The position numbers and the translations under genes are program-made. Source: Streptomyces asiaticus (lineage in GTDB: Bacteria > Actinomycetota > Actinomycetes > Streptomycetales > Streptomycetaceae). Taken from it: 64,000 nucleotides of DNA. Of the stretch, positions 57,439 to 64,000 are shown piece after piece (position 1 is the first letter of the stretch; each line of letters begins with the position of its first letter). The stretch lies in contig NZ_JAGSHX010000006.1 in NCBI RefSeq assembly GCF_018138715.1, positions 2,728,001 to 2,792,000 on the forward strand, read 5' to 3'. Under the pieces are notes generated by a model. That model worked only from the letters and a program-made list of their open reading frames with translations, had not been told where the DNA came from and did no database searches.

Positions 57439-58167
57439 ATGAACGAGGGACGACGCGCCGCGCGGCGCCAGGTGCTGCAGGTGGCCGCCAAGCTTTTGGA
57501 GGAGGGCGGCAGCGAGGCGGTCTCCACACGCGCTGTCGCCGCGGCCGCGGGCATCACGGCCCCCGCGCTCTACCGGATGTTCGACGACAAGGACGGACTC
57601 CTGGCCGAGCTGGCCGCCTACGGATTCGAGATGTACCTGGCCGAGAAACGGGAGGCACTGGCGCTGACCCCCGACGACCCGGTGGCCGACCTCTACCGCG
57701 GCTGGGACCTGCACGTCGACTTCGGACTGCGGCACCCCGCGTTCTACATGCTCATGTACGGCACTGTGCGGCCCGGGCGGCGACCCCCGGCCGCGGACGA
57801 GGCGCACGCCCTGCTGGTGAGACTGCTGGGCCGGGCGGCCGACGCCGGGCGCCTTCGGGTTCCGGTGGAGCAGGCGACCCGCGTCATCCACGCGGCGACA
57901 ACGGGTGCCACGCTGGCGCTGATCGGCGACGAGCCCTCGGAGCGGGACCTGACCACTTCGGCGCGGCTGCGGGACACCGTCATCGCCTCGGTCACCACGG
58001 ACCCGCCCGCCTCATCCGGGTCGGACCTGGCCTCGCGCGCGCTGGCCCTCGATGCCGCACTGGAAACCGCGCTCACCACCGGGCCCCCGGCTGCGGGCAC
58101 CGGGGTACCTCTGCGAGACACGGAGACGGCTCTGCTGCGCGAATGGCTGCAGCAGCTGGCAGGCTGA
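57439..58167 (+). CDS. TetR-family regulator
   Basis: 242 aa from ATG 57439. The helix-turn-helix is RQVLQVAAKLLEEGGSEAVS then GITAPALYRMFDDKDGLLAE. A C-terminal TetR ligand domain follows (GLRHPAFYMLMYG), with an extra C-terminal helix. An upstream ATG at 57421 overlaps the putative operator and is less likely. It is divergent from the flavodoxin-like reductase, its probable target. Confidence 0.87.
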   Translation: MNEGRRAARRQVLQVAAKLLEEGGSEAVSTRAVAAAAGITAPALYRMFDDKDGLLAELAAYGFEMYLAEKREALALTPDDPVADLYRGWDLHVDFGLRHPAFYMLMYGTVRPGRRPPAADEAHALLVRLLGRAADAGRLRVPVEQATRVIHAATTGATLALIGDEPSERDLTTSARLRDTVIASVTTDPPASSGSDLASRALALDAALETALTTGPPAAGTGVPLRDTETALLREWLQQLAG

Positions 58168-58397
58168 ACCGGCCGCCTCTCCGTGGGTGGTGGGTGGTGG
58201 GCGCAGTCGGTCACGCCGGCCGCGAGGCCCTGGGGTGTTGATGCCCCCCTCGTCGGACGCGAAATCCGCAAGGCCGCCGACGGCCCGGAACTGCCCGTAC
58301 GGTGGCTGCCGGCCGAATGGCCTCGCGATCTGGACCGGCGCCTGCCCCACCTGTCACCGTGACATGCCAGAACCGAGACCAACCCGACCAAGCCCAA

Positions 58398-58565
58398 CTA
58401 GGGCCTGTCTGGGGTTGTGATCTGGATCAGGGAGCGGGGCGTGGTGCGTGCGATCGCAAGGCGCCGGAAGGCCCTCGTAGCGGAGCTACTAGGGCGTTTC
58501 GGCAACGCGGCGAGCGTGCGTGCCACGCCCCGCGAGCCCAGATCACAACCCCAGACAGGCCCTAG
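58398..58565. mobile_element. 168-bp MITE with 28-bp perfect terminal inverted repeats
   Basis: The bases at 58398-58425 (CTAGGGCCTGTCTGGGG and on) are the exact reverse complement of 58538-58565. Subterminal sequences are also inverted (GCGGGGCGTGG...CCACGCCCCGC), so the whole element folds on itself. It encodes nothing. If the palindromic CTAG at each end is a target duplication, the element proper is 58402-58561 or similar. Its right end provides the TAG stop of the RibD-like gene. It is presumably mobilised by an IS transposase elsewhere in the genome. The preceding 58168-58397 holds no gene. Confidence 0.85.
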
Positions 58566-59155
58566 CGGCGGGTGAGGTGGGTGAGCGTGACGCCGTTGGG
58601 GAAGGCCGTGCGCTCGGCGACGTCGAAGACGGTGGGATCGAAGGCGCCGTCGAAGGCCGGAATCCCGGCACCCGCGACCACGGGGTAGTTCTTGATCACC
58701 AGTTCGTCGATCTCCGGCAGCAGAGCGCCCGCGAGCTTGCCACCGCCGCACAGCCATACGTTCAGCGTCGCGCCGTCCTCCCGCTTGAGCTCGCGTACGA
58801 GGGCGAGCGGGTCGCCCGGCACGACGGTGACGGCCGGGTCGGTGTCGGGCTTGAGGGTGCTGGACACCACGTACTGGCGCAGGTGGGCGTACGGGCTGGT
58901 GATCCCCGCGTCGAGGGCGGGGCGGTAGGTGCCGAGACCCATGACGACGGTGTCGAAGTGCCGGTTGGGCGCGTCGGCCAGGCCGACCGCCGCGCGGTAG
59001 GCGGTCGGGACCGTCTCGGGGAACAGCGCGTTGGTCCAGGCCGAGTAGGCGGCGGACTGCTGTTCGTCGCCGCTGGGGAAGAAGTCGTACTCGCCGCCGG
59101 GGCCCGCGATGCGGCCATCGAGCGTGACGCCGACGTAGTACACGAGCTTTCGCAT
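58562..59155 (-). CDS. dihydrofolate-reductase-like protein (RibD C-terminal family)
   Basis: 197 aa. The RibD_C/DHFR-like fold has N-terminal YYVGVTLDGRIAGPGGEYDF, DTVVMGLGTYRPALDAG and NVWLCGGGKLAGALLPEIDE. It binds NADPH; the substrate is unknown and it is often an uncharacterised reductase. The ATG at 59155 has GGAG nine bases upstream. The stop codon TAG is formed at the junction with the MITE, so the original C-terminus may have been slightly different. It is divergent from a TetR gene. Confidence 0.88.
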   Translation of the reverse strand: MRKLVYYVGVTLDGRIAGPGGEYDFFPSGDEQQSAAYSAWTNALFPETVPTAYRAAVGLADAPNRHFDTVVMGLGTYRPALDAGITSPYAHLRQYVVSSTLKPDTDPAVTVVPGDPLALVRELKREDGATLNVWLCGGGKLAGALLPEIDELVIKNYPVVAGAGIPAFDGAFDPTVFDVAERTAFPNGVTLTHLTRR

Positions 59156-59166
59156 CTCTAGTCGCT

Positions 59167-59210
59167 CCAGACGTAGTACTCTGGTTGTAGTGGTTGGAAC
59201 GTAGTACTAC
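59167..59210. promoter_or_regulatory. paired TetR-type operators in a 71-bp divergent gap
   Basis: ACGTAGTACT occurs twice, at 59171-59180 and 59199-59208, in the gap between the RibD-like and TetR starts. The first copy is flanked by CCAG/CTGG (dyad), and the second extends to the perfect palindrome GTAGTACTAC. Two spaced copies of a dyad between divergent genes are typical of autoregulated TetR control. Confidence 0.65.
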
Positions 59211-59226
59211 AGGTGGAGTGGTGTCA

Positions 59227-59805
59227 ATGGTGAGACGGAACGACCAGCGGCGCGCCGCCCTCGTGGACGGCGCGATCGAGGTGCTGGCCAGGGAAGGCGC
59301 ACGCGGCCTGACCTTCCGCGCGGTGGACGCCGAGGCCGCCGTGCCCGCCGGGACCGCGTCCAACTACTTCGGCAGCCGCGACGATCTGCTCACCCAGGCC
59401 GGCGCCCGCGTCTATGAGCGGCTCCAGCCCGACGAGGCCACGATCGCCCGCCAGCGGGCGGCGGGCCGCGACCGGGGGACCTACGCGGAGCTGATGCGTG
59501 AGCTCGTCAGCCGCGTCGCCGCATTCCGCACCGGCTATCTCGCGCTGCTGGAACTCCGCCTCGAGGCCACCCGCCGGCCCGAACTGCGCAAGGTCCTCAC
59601 CGAGCGGGTCCGGGCCGATCTCGACGCGAACGTCGCGTACCACGAGGAGTCGGGCCTCCCTGGCGACGCCACGGCCGTCAAGCTGCTCATGCTGGCGCTG
59701 AACTGGCTGATCGTCGAGCAGCTCACCTTGCCGGACGTCTTCACGGAGGCGGAGCGGGATCAGTTGGTGGCGGCCGCGGTGGAGCGCATCGTGGCGGCGG
59801 AGTAA
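59227..59805 (+). CDS. TetR-family regulator of the RibD-like gene
   Basis: 192 aa from ATG 59227, with GGAG eight bases upstream. The helix-turn-helix is RAALVDGAIEVLAREGARGL then VPAGTASNYFGSRDDLLTQA. The C-terminal domain resembles TetR members controlling reductase genes. The operator repeats at 59167-59210 lie directly before it. It is convergent with uppS. Confidence 0.88.
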   Translation: MVRRNDQRRAALVDGAIEVLAREGARGLTFRAVDAEAAVPAGTASNYFGSRDDLLTQAGARVYERLQPDEATIARQRAAGRDRGTYAELMRELVSRVAAFRTGYLALLELRLEATRRPELRKVLTERVRADLDANVAYHEESGLPGDATAVKLLMLALNWLIVEQLTLPDVFTEAERDQLVAAAVERIVAAE

Positions 59806-59869
59806 GGCGGATCAAGAGGGTCGCGTCCGGGCCTACCGCCTGGGCCGGTCCGGGCCGCGCTCCTACCGC

Positions 59870-60724
59870 TTACGCGGAGTGGGAATCCTTCTGGGAGTCC
59901 TTCTTCAGCTGCTCCTCGTTGGGGATCGCCCCGCCGAAGCGGCGGTCCCGCGAGGCGTACTCCAGGCACGCCCGCCACAGATCACGGCGGTCGAAGTCCG
60001 GCCACAGCACGTCCTGGTACACCATCTCGGCGTACGCGCTCTGCCAGATCAGGTAGTTGGACGTGCGCTGCTCGCCGGACGGGCGCAGGAAGAGATCCAC
60101 ATCCGGCATGTCCGGGTAGTAGAGGTACTTCGCGAACGTCTTCTCGTTCACCTTCGACGGATCGAGCCGACCCGCCCGGACGTCCTCCGCCAGCGCCTTC
60201 GCCGCGTCCGCGATCTCCGCGCGGCCGCCGTAGTTCATGCAGAAGTACATCGTCATGGCGTCGTTGTCCTTGGTCTGCTCCTGGGCGACCTGGAGCTCCT
60301 GCGCCACCGACTTCCACAGCTTCGGCATCCGGCCCGCCCAGCGGATCCGGACGCCCATCGCGTCCATCTCGTCGCGGCGGCGGCGGATGACATCGCGGTT
60401 GAAGTTCATCAGGAAGCGCACCTCGTCGGGCGAGCGCTTCCAGTTCTCGGTCGAGAAGGCGTAGAGGGAGAGGTTCTTGACCCCCATCTCGAGGCAGCCC
60501 TTGAGCACGTCCATCACGACGCCCTCGCCGACCTTGTGCCCCTCGGTGCGCGGCAGCCCGCGCTCCTTGGCCCAGCGGCCGTTGCCGTCCATCACGCAGG
60601 CCACGTGCTGCGGCACCAGCTCACCGGGGATCTTCGGCGGCCTGGCCCCGGACGGGTGCGGTTCCGGGGTCCGGTACTCGCGCCGCTGTCGGCCCAGAAA
60701 CCCGCGTCCTGCGATGCCTGCCAT
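59870..60724 (-). CDS. uppS: isoprenyl transferase (undecaprenyl diphosphate synthase)
   Basis: 284 aa. It builds the polyprenyl carrier lipid used for peptidoglycan and wall glycopolymers. The catalytic [13 protein letters not shown] motif (Asp46) and the C-terminal [20 protein letters not shown] and [12 protein letters not shown] are intact. The first 36 residues are a basic extension. The ATG at 60724 has AGGGAG upstream. It is followed, in transcription order, by the regulatory accessory genes and preceded by recO (40-base gap). Confidence 0.95.
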   Translation of the reverse strand: MAGIAGRGFLGRQRREYRTPEPHPSGARPPKIPGELVPQHVACVMDGNGRWAKERGLPRTEGHKVGEGVVMDVLKGCLEMGVKNLSLYAFSTENWKRSPDEVRFLMNFNRDVIRRRRDEMDAMGVRIRWAGRMPKLWKSVAQELQVAQEQTKDNDAMTMYFCMNYGGRAEIADAAKALAEDVRAGRLDPSKVNEKTFAKYLYYPDMPDVDLFLRPSGEQRTSNYLIWQSAYAEMVYQDVLWPDFDRRDLWRACLEYASRDRRFGGAIPNEEQLKKDSQKDSHSA

Positions 60725-60764
60725 GTCTCCCTCAGCCCTTGCTCTCGTGCTACTGCTTCTGCTG

Positions 60765-61514
60765 CTACTTCTCTACGTACCGCAGCGACCGAAGTCCCCG
60801 CTCCAGGTGCCAGTGCAAATACGCCGCCACCAGCCCGCTGCCCTCCCGGGCATGCCGCAGCTCACACGCGTCCGCCGTCTCCCAGTCGCCCGTCAGCAGC
60901 GCGCCCAGCAGCGTCAGCGACTCCGCCGAGGGTACGACGCTTCCGGGCACCCGGCACTCTCCGCAGATGACCCCGCCCGCGCCGACCGAGAAGAACCGGT
61001 TCGGACCGGGCATCCCGCACTTGGCGCAGTCGTCGAAACTCGGTGCGTAGCCGTTCACGGCGAGGGAACGGAGCAGAAACGCGTCCAGGACGAGATGCGG
61101 CTCATGATCCCCGGCGGCGAGGGTGCGCAGCGCGCCGACGAGCAGCAGATACTGCTGTACGGCGGGTTCGCCCTCGTGGTCGGTGAACCGCTCGGCCGTC
61201 TCCAGCATGGCCGTACCGGCGGTGTAGCGGGCGTAGTCGGTGACGATCGAGCCACCGTACGGAGCGATGGTCTCGCTCTGCGTGCAGAGCGGCAGCCCGC
61301 GCCCGATCAGCTCGCCGCCCCCGCGTGAGAAGAACTGCACGTCGACGTGGCTGAACGGTTCGAGCCGCGCGCCGAACTTCGACTTCGTCCGCCGCACGCC
61401 CCGCGCGACGGCGCGGACCCGGCCGTTGTTGCGGGTGAGCAGGGTGATGATCCGGTCCGCCTCCCCCAGCTTCTGGGTGCGCAGCACGATGCCGTCGTCG
61501 CGGAACAGACTCAT
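60765..61514 (-). CDS. recO: DNA repair protein RecO
   Basis: 249 aa. It loads RecA with RecR on SSB-coated single strands. The OB-fold N-terminus is [20 protein letters not shown]; the zinc site has CAKCGMPG and ICGEC. I use ATG 61514, which gives the conserved [11 protein letters not shown] 61523 is an alternative. It lies just upstream of uppS, an arrangement seen in other actinomycetes. Confidence 0.95.
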   Translation of the reverse strand: MSLFRDDGIVLRTQKLGEADRIITLLTRNNGRVRAVARGVRRTKSKFGARLEPFSHVDVQFFSRGGGELIGRGLPLCTQSETIAPYGGSIVTDYARYTAGTAMLETAERFTDHEGEPAVQQYLLLVGALRTLAAGDHEPHLVLDAFLLRSLAVNGYAPSFDDCAKCGMPGPNRFFSVGAGGVICGECRVPGSVVPSAESLTLLGALLTGDWETADACELRHAREGSGLVAAYLHWHLERGLRSLRYVEK

Positions 61515-61529
61515 GGCGCCCATTGTCCC

Positions 61530-61721
61530 CTAGCGGGACAGCTGATCGAACCGCCCGGCCCGGGCGGCCCGCGTGAGCGCCCGGAGGGCGGCGGGGGTGG
61601 TTGCGATCACGGTGTGCGGTTCGTCGCTCTCGCGCATAAGGACGGTGTCCGGTGTTCGGGCCAGCTCGACGCAGTTGTTGGCCGCGTCACCTGAGTACGA
61701 GGACTTCCGCCAGTGATGCAT
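61530..61721 (-). CDS. DUF397 protein
   Basis: 63 aa, the full family length. It has the characteristic WRKSSYSGDAANNCVELA start and a late RALTRAARAGRFD. DUF397 proteins are small partners of WhiJ-like XRE regulators in Streptomyces development and act in opposition to them. The ATG at 61721 has AGGGGG upstream. It lies eight bases after the next DUF397 gene. Confidence 0.92.
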   Translation of the reverse strand: MHHWRKSSYSGDAANNCVELARTPDTVLMRESDEPHTVIATTPAALRALTRAARAGRFDQLSR

Positions 61722-61728
61722 GTCCCCC

Positions 61729-61920
61729 TCAGCCAGCCATGTGGTCAAACCCGCCGGTCTTGATCCTCGCGACAAGTCCCCGGAGAGCATCTGGGGTGGT
61801 TGTGATCATGACGCCGGGATCATCGCTCTCGCGGAGGAGTATGGCGCCCGGCGCGCAGCCGAGTTCCACACAGTTGTGCTCGGCATCCTCTCCGGAGTAC
61901 GAGGACTTCCGCCAGTGCAT
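61729..61920 (-). CDS. DUF397 protein (second copy)
   Basis: 63 aa, clearly a paralogue of the neighbouring copy (WRKSSYSGEDAEHNCVELG, LLRESDDPGVMITTTP). Tandem DUF397 pairs downstream of an XRE gene are common. The ATG at 61920 is 20 bases after the XRE stop. The duplication appears old, as the two proteins differ at many positions. Confidence 0.92.
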   Translation of the reverse strand: MHWRKSSYSGEDAEHNCVELGCAPGAILLRESDDPGVMITTTPDALRGLVARIKTGGFDHMAG

Positions 61921-61940
61921 GTCGGGGCATCTCCTGTGGG

Positions 61941-62792
61941 TCAGAGTTGCTGTGCTATCTCGCGGATGAGGTCGCTCGTGGCCTCTGGTGTAAGGGCCAA
62001 GGCTTCCATCTGGTCCAAGATACTGCCGTAGCGTTCGAGGTGCGCTTCCGTATCGAGGAAGGCAGCGCCCGAGGGCGTATCGGCCTGCACGGTGTCCAGT
62101 TGCCGGACCGGCCCGAATGCGTAGAGCGTGCTCATGCCTGGGCTTGAGAACCCGCCCGCCGAGAACGGAACCACGCGCACGGTCACGTTGCTCCGCTGCG
62201 ACGACTCGATCAGCTGCTCCAACTGTGCCCGCATCACCTTCGGCCCGCCGAACTCCATTCTCAGCGCGGCCTCATGGATGAGGAAGGTGCACTCCGGCGG
62301 AGTGTCCCTGTCCAGTACGTCCCGGCGCCTGAGTCGGTAGGAAATGCTGGCCCGCAACTGCGTCGGCGTGGGGCTGGACGTGGCGGTGGAGAACACGGCC
62401 TTCGCGTAATCCTCTGTCTGGAGCAGGCCCGGCACATGCATGATCTGCGCCGAGCGCATGGCCACCGCGTGATGTTCGAGCTCGGCCAAGTCGAGTGCGT
62501 TCGCCGGAGTCTTGCCCCGGTAATCCTCCCACCAGCCGCGGACGCGTTCCTCATTCATGGCGACGAGAGCGTCGACATACGCCCTGTCCATACAGGAGTA
62601 GATGGTCGCGAGCGTTCTGATGCGGTCCTCGCTCACGCCGAAGCGCGCAGCCTCGATGTTGCTGATGCGAGTGCGGTTCACGCCGAGGAGCTGACCGGCT
62701 TCCACCACGCTCATGCCTGCCCGCTCGCGCATCTTGCGCAGCTCTGTACCGAGGCGCCGCTGCCTCGCGGTCGTGGCCGTCCTCTGCCCCAC
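61941..62792 (-). CDS. WhiJ-like XRE regulator (Scr1-type C-terminus)
   Basis: 283 aa. An XRE helix-turn-helix lies at the N-terminus (GTELRKMRERAGMSVVEAGQ, LLGVNRTRISNIEAARFG). A long C-terminal DUF5753/Scr1 domain follows, with LQTEDYAKAVF, LIHEAALR and TVRVVPFSAGG. It is the DNA-binding member of the WhiJ/DUF397/HATPase clusters that modulate aerial growth and sporulation in Streptomyces. The start is GTG 62792 with GAGGGG five bases upstream; the frame upstream runs through the shared operator and is not real. Confidence 0.9.
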   Translation of the reverse strand: MGQRTATTARQRRLGTELRKMRERAGMSVVEAGQLLGVNRTRISNIEAARFGVSEDRIRTLATIYSCMDRAYVDALVAMNEERVRGWWEDYRGKTPANALDLAELEHHAVAMRSAQIMHVPGLLQTEDYAKAVFSTATSSPTPTQLRASISYRLRRRDVLDRDTPPECTFLIHEAALRMEFGGPKVMRAQLEQLIESSQRSNVTVRVVPFSAGGFSSPGMSTLYAFGPVRQLDTVQADTPSGAAFLDTEAHLERYGSILDQMEALALTPEATSDLIREIAQQL

Positions 62793-62832
62793 GCGTTCCC
62801 CTCTCCGGTACCTGGGACGACGATCCCACATC

Positions 62833-62867
62833 GTAACCAGTTCCACCACAACGGTGGAACTGGTTAC
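62833..62867. promoter_or_regulatory. 35-bp perfect dyad between XRE and HATPase genes
   Basis: GTAACCAGTTCCACC (62833-62847) is the exact reverse complement of 62853-62867, with a five-base centre. It lies between the divergent XRE (start 62792) and HATPase (start 62935) genes, 40-70 bases from either start. It is a strong candidate operator for the WhiJ-like regulator. The surrounding ATCG/CGAT words extend the symmetry. Confidence 0.75.
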
Positions 62868-62934
62868 CCACGATGCCCTATGGTCCTCACCACAGCGTGA
62901 CGAACAGGCCACGCACCGCGTTGGGAGAACCGCC

Positions 62935-63339
62935 ATGCCCGAAGCCGCAAACCTTCCGTACGCCTACCGCCTCAGCGCCCCCAACTCCCCCAAGAGCCCC
63001 AGGGTCTGCCGCGACGCCATCGCCGCCCTTCTCCAGGCCAACGACCTGCACGACCTCGCGGACACGGCGAAACTCCTGGTCTCCGAGGCCGTGACGAACG
63101 TCAATCAGCACACCAACACCCAGCTGATCCACATCGACACCCTCGTCCGCGACCGCATCGCGACGATCGCCGTACGCGACGGCTCCCCGGACCGTCACCC
63201 GTACCCCCGCGACGCCAAACCCGACGAGGAGGGTGGACGCGGCCTGTTCCTGATGCGGGAGCTGGCCTACGCGTGGGGCGTCACCTGGGAGAACGGCCTA
63301 CGCCCCACCGGCAAGCACATCTGGTTCGAGCTACGGTAG
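62935..63339 (+). CDS. HATPase (SpoIIAB/RsbW-like) regulatory protein
   Basis: 134 aa, a single HATPase_c domain. The N-box is LLVSEAVTNVNQHT, the D-box IAVRDGSPD, and the G-box EGGRGLFLMRELAYAWG. Such proteins act as anti-sigma factors or kinases of STAS proteins. The ATG at 62935 has GGGAG six bases upstream. It is divergent from the WhiJ-like gene and belongs to that cluster. Confidence 0.9.
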   Translation: MPEAANLPYAYRLSAPNSPKSPRVCRDAIAALLQANDLHDLADTAKLLVSEAVTNVNQHTNTQLIHIDTLVRDRIATIAVRDGSPDRHPYPRDAKPDEEGGRGLFLMRELAYAWGVTWENGLRPTGKHIWFELR

Positions 63340-63373
63340 GCGGGCCGTCTTCCCTCACAGCAAACGGAAAGAT

Positions 63374-64000
63374 TCAGGCGCGCGGCAGCACGCCCAGGAG
63401 CGCCGAGGTGAAGGAGACCCGCAGAGCGTCACGCAACTCCATGTGGAGCACACCGAGGGCGGGCTCGTCCGCGTAGGCGGCAAGGACGCTGGGCGGCGGC
63501 GGGACGTACGCCGACAGGGCACCCGCCGAGACCAGGCTCATCAGGCAGAACAGCTGCGCGCCGTCGCCGAGTTCGGGCAGGTGGCGGCGCACGAGCTCGG
63601 TCATGGCCGCGAGCCGCGTGAGGGAGGAGCGCTTGTGCCGCTTGACCACCTCGACCGAGACGTTGTGCTCAAGGACGCCGCCCTGCGCGCCGAAGAGGTC
63701 GCACAGCACCACCCGGCCCGCCAGCGACCGACTGAGGATCTCGGCCAGCTGGCCCGCCCGTACTTCCGGCGCCGCATGCCCCTCGATGCCCGCGGCCAGC
63801 TCGTCCGCCAGCTCGGCTAGCCAGCTCTCCAGAAAGACGTCCAGCAGTTCGAGCAGTACCGCCTCGCGCGACTCGAAATACCGCAGGACGTTCGACTTGG
63901 CCAGGCCCACCCGCCGGCTGAGCTCGTTGAGGCTCACCTCGGCCACGGGCATCTCGTCGAGCATCGCCGCCGCCGTGTCCAGGATCGCCCGGCGGCGGAT
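63374..64000 (-). CDS. TetR-family regulator (N-terminus beyond window)
   Basis: At least 208 residues; the frame is open to the window edge, where RRRAILDTAAAML is still part of helix 1. The helix-turn-helix continues with VSLNELSRRVGLAKSNVLRY then FESREAVLLELL, which places the start within a few codons outside the window. The C-terminal domain is TetR_C-like (LMSLVSAGALSAYV). The target is unknown; it is convergent with the HATPase gene. Confidence 0.85.
   Translation of the reverse strand: MRRRAILDTAAAMLDEMPVAEVSLNELSRRVGLAKSNVLRYFESREAVLLELLDVFLESWLAELADELAAGIEGHAAPEVRAGQLAEILSRSLAGRVVLCDLFGAQGGVLEHNVSVEVVKRHKRSSLTRLAAMTELVRRHLPELGDGAQLFCLMSLVSAGALSAYVPPPPSVLAAYADEPALGVLHMELRDALRVSFTSALLGVLPRA

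Noticed and set aside
45066-59800. Complete integrative element bounded by att repeats
   Set aside because: No integrase, relaxase or replication genes, and no second tRNA 3' end in the window; only relics support past integration.

Overview
The window is a high-GC actinobacterial chromosome segment and is almost certainly from Streptomyces. The evidence is strong G/C bias at third codon positions, frequent GTG/TTG starts, an atp-glyA-prfA-rpmE-rho-thr-hom-lysA gene order typical of the genus, and Streptomyces-type families (WhiJ-like XRE/DUF397, DUF2550, NrtL, DUF6879). Locus-tag comparisons with S. coelicolor are from memory and marked as such.

Layout. (a) 1-17.5 kb: the end of an unknown gene, a first ABC exporter pair, a small conserved protein, an LLM flavin oxidoreductase, an SCO5389-family protein and the mismatch endonuclease NucS. 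A GC-extreme repeat block follows, then a large membrane-anchored P-loop protein, a STAS protein, a 3-hydroxybutyryl-CoA dehydrogenase and a TetR divergent from a drug-type ABC exporter. Next are a 188-bp inverted-repeat element, a PduO-type cobalamin adenosyltransferase, a membrane protein and a NarL-type two-component pair. (b) 17.5-26 kb: DUF2550 and the complete F1Fo ATP synthase operon atpIBEFHAGDC, all on the minus strand. (c) 26-44.8 kb: a minus-strand housekeeping run of a WecA-type transferase, a GlyA paralogue, a low-molecular-weight phosphatase homologue lacking its nucleophile, threonylcarbamoyl-AMP synthase, prmC, prfA, rpmE, an LCP ligase, rho, thrB, thrC, hom, lysA, nrtL and a receiver-only response regulator. 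A 36-bp minisatellite separates thrC from thrB.

(d) 44.9-59.8 kb: an accessory region that starts at tRNA-Arg(CCG). It holds a decayed beta-family gene, a minus-strand run of 89-aa protein, DUF6879 protein and STAND/TPR ATPase, and a polymorphic toxin locus. The toxin locus is a WXG100-like gene broken by a G7 frameshift, a 1450-aa Rhs protein with a barnase-like C-terminus, and a barstar-like immunity gene. A scar follows in which a truncated SDR gene, a 60-bp relic of an Rhs gene and a truncated PucR-type regulator are fused. After the scar come a flavodoxin-like reductase/TetR pair, a MITE and a RibD-like reductase/TetR pair. (e) 59.8-64 kb: uppS and recO, a WhiJ-like cluster (two DUF397 proteins, an XRE regulator and a divergent HATPase) around a 35-bp dyad, and a truncated TetR.

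Functional themes. Energy (atp), translation termination and transcription termination (prfA, prmC, rho), the aspartate-family amino acids (hom, thrC, thrB, lysA) and envelope synthesis (WecA-like, LCP, UppS) form the core. In S. coelicolor, as I recall, uppS/recO lie far from atp/rho, on the other side of the origin. The degraded accessory region between them may therefore mark a rearrangement breakpoint.
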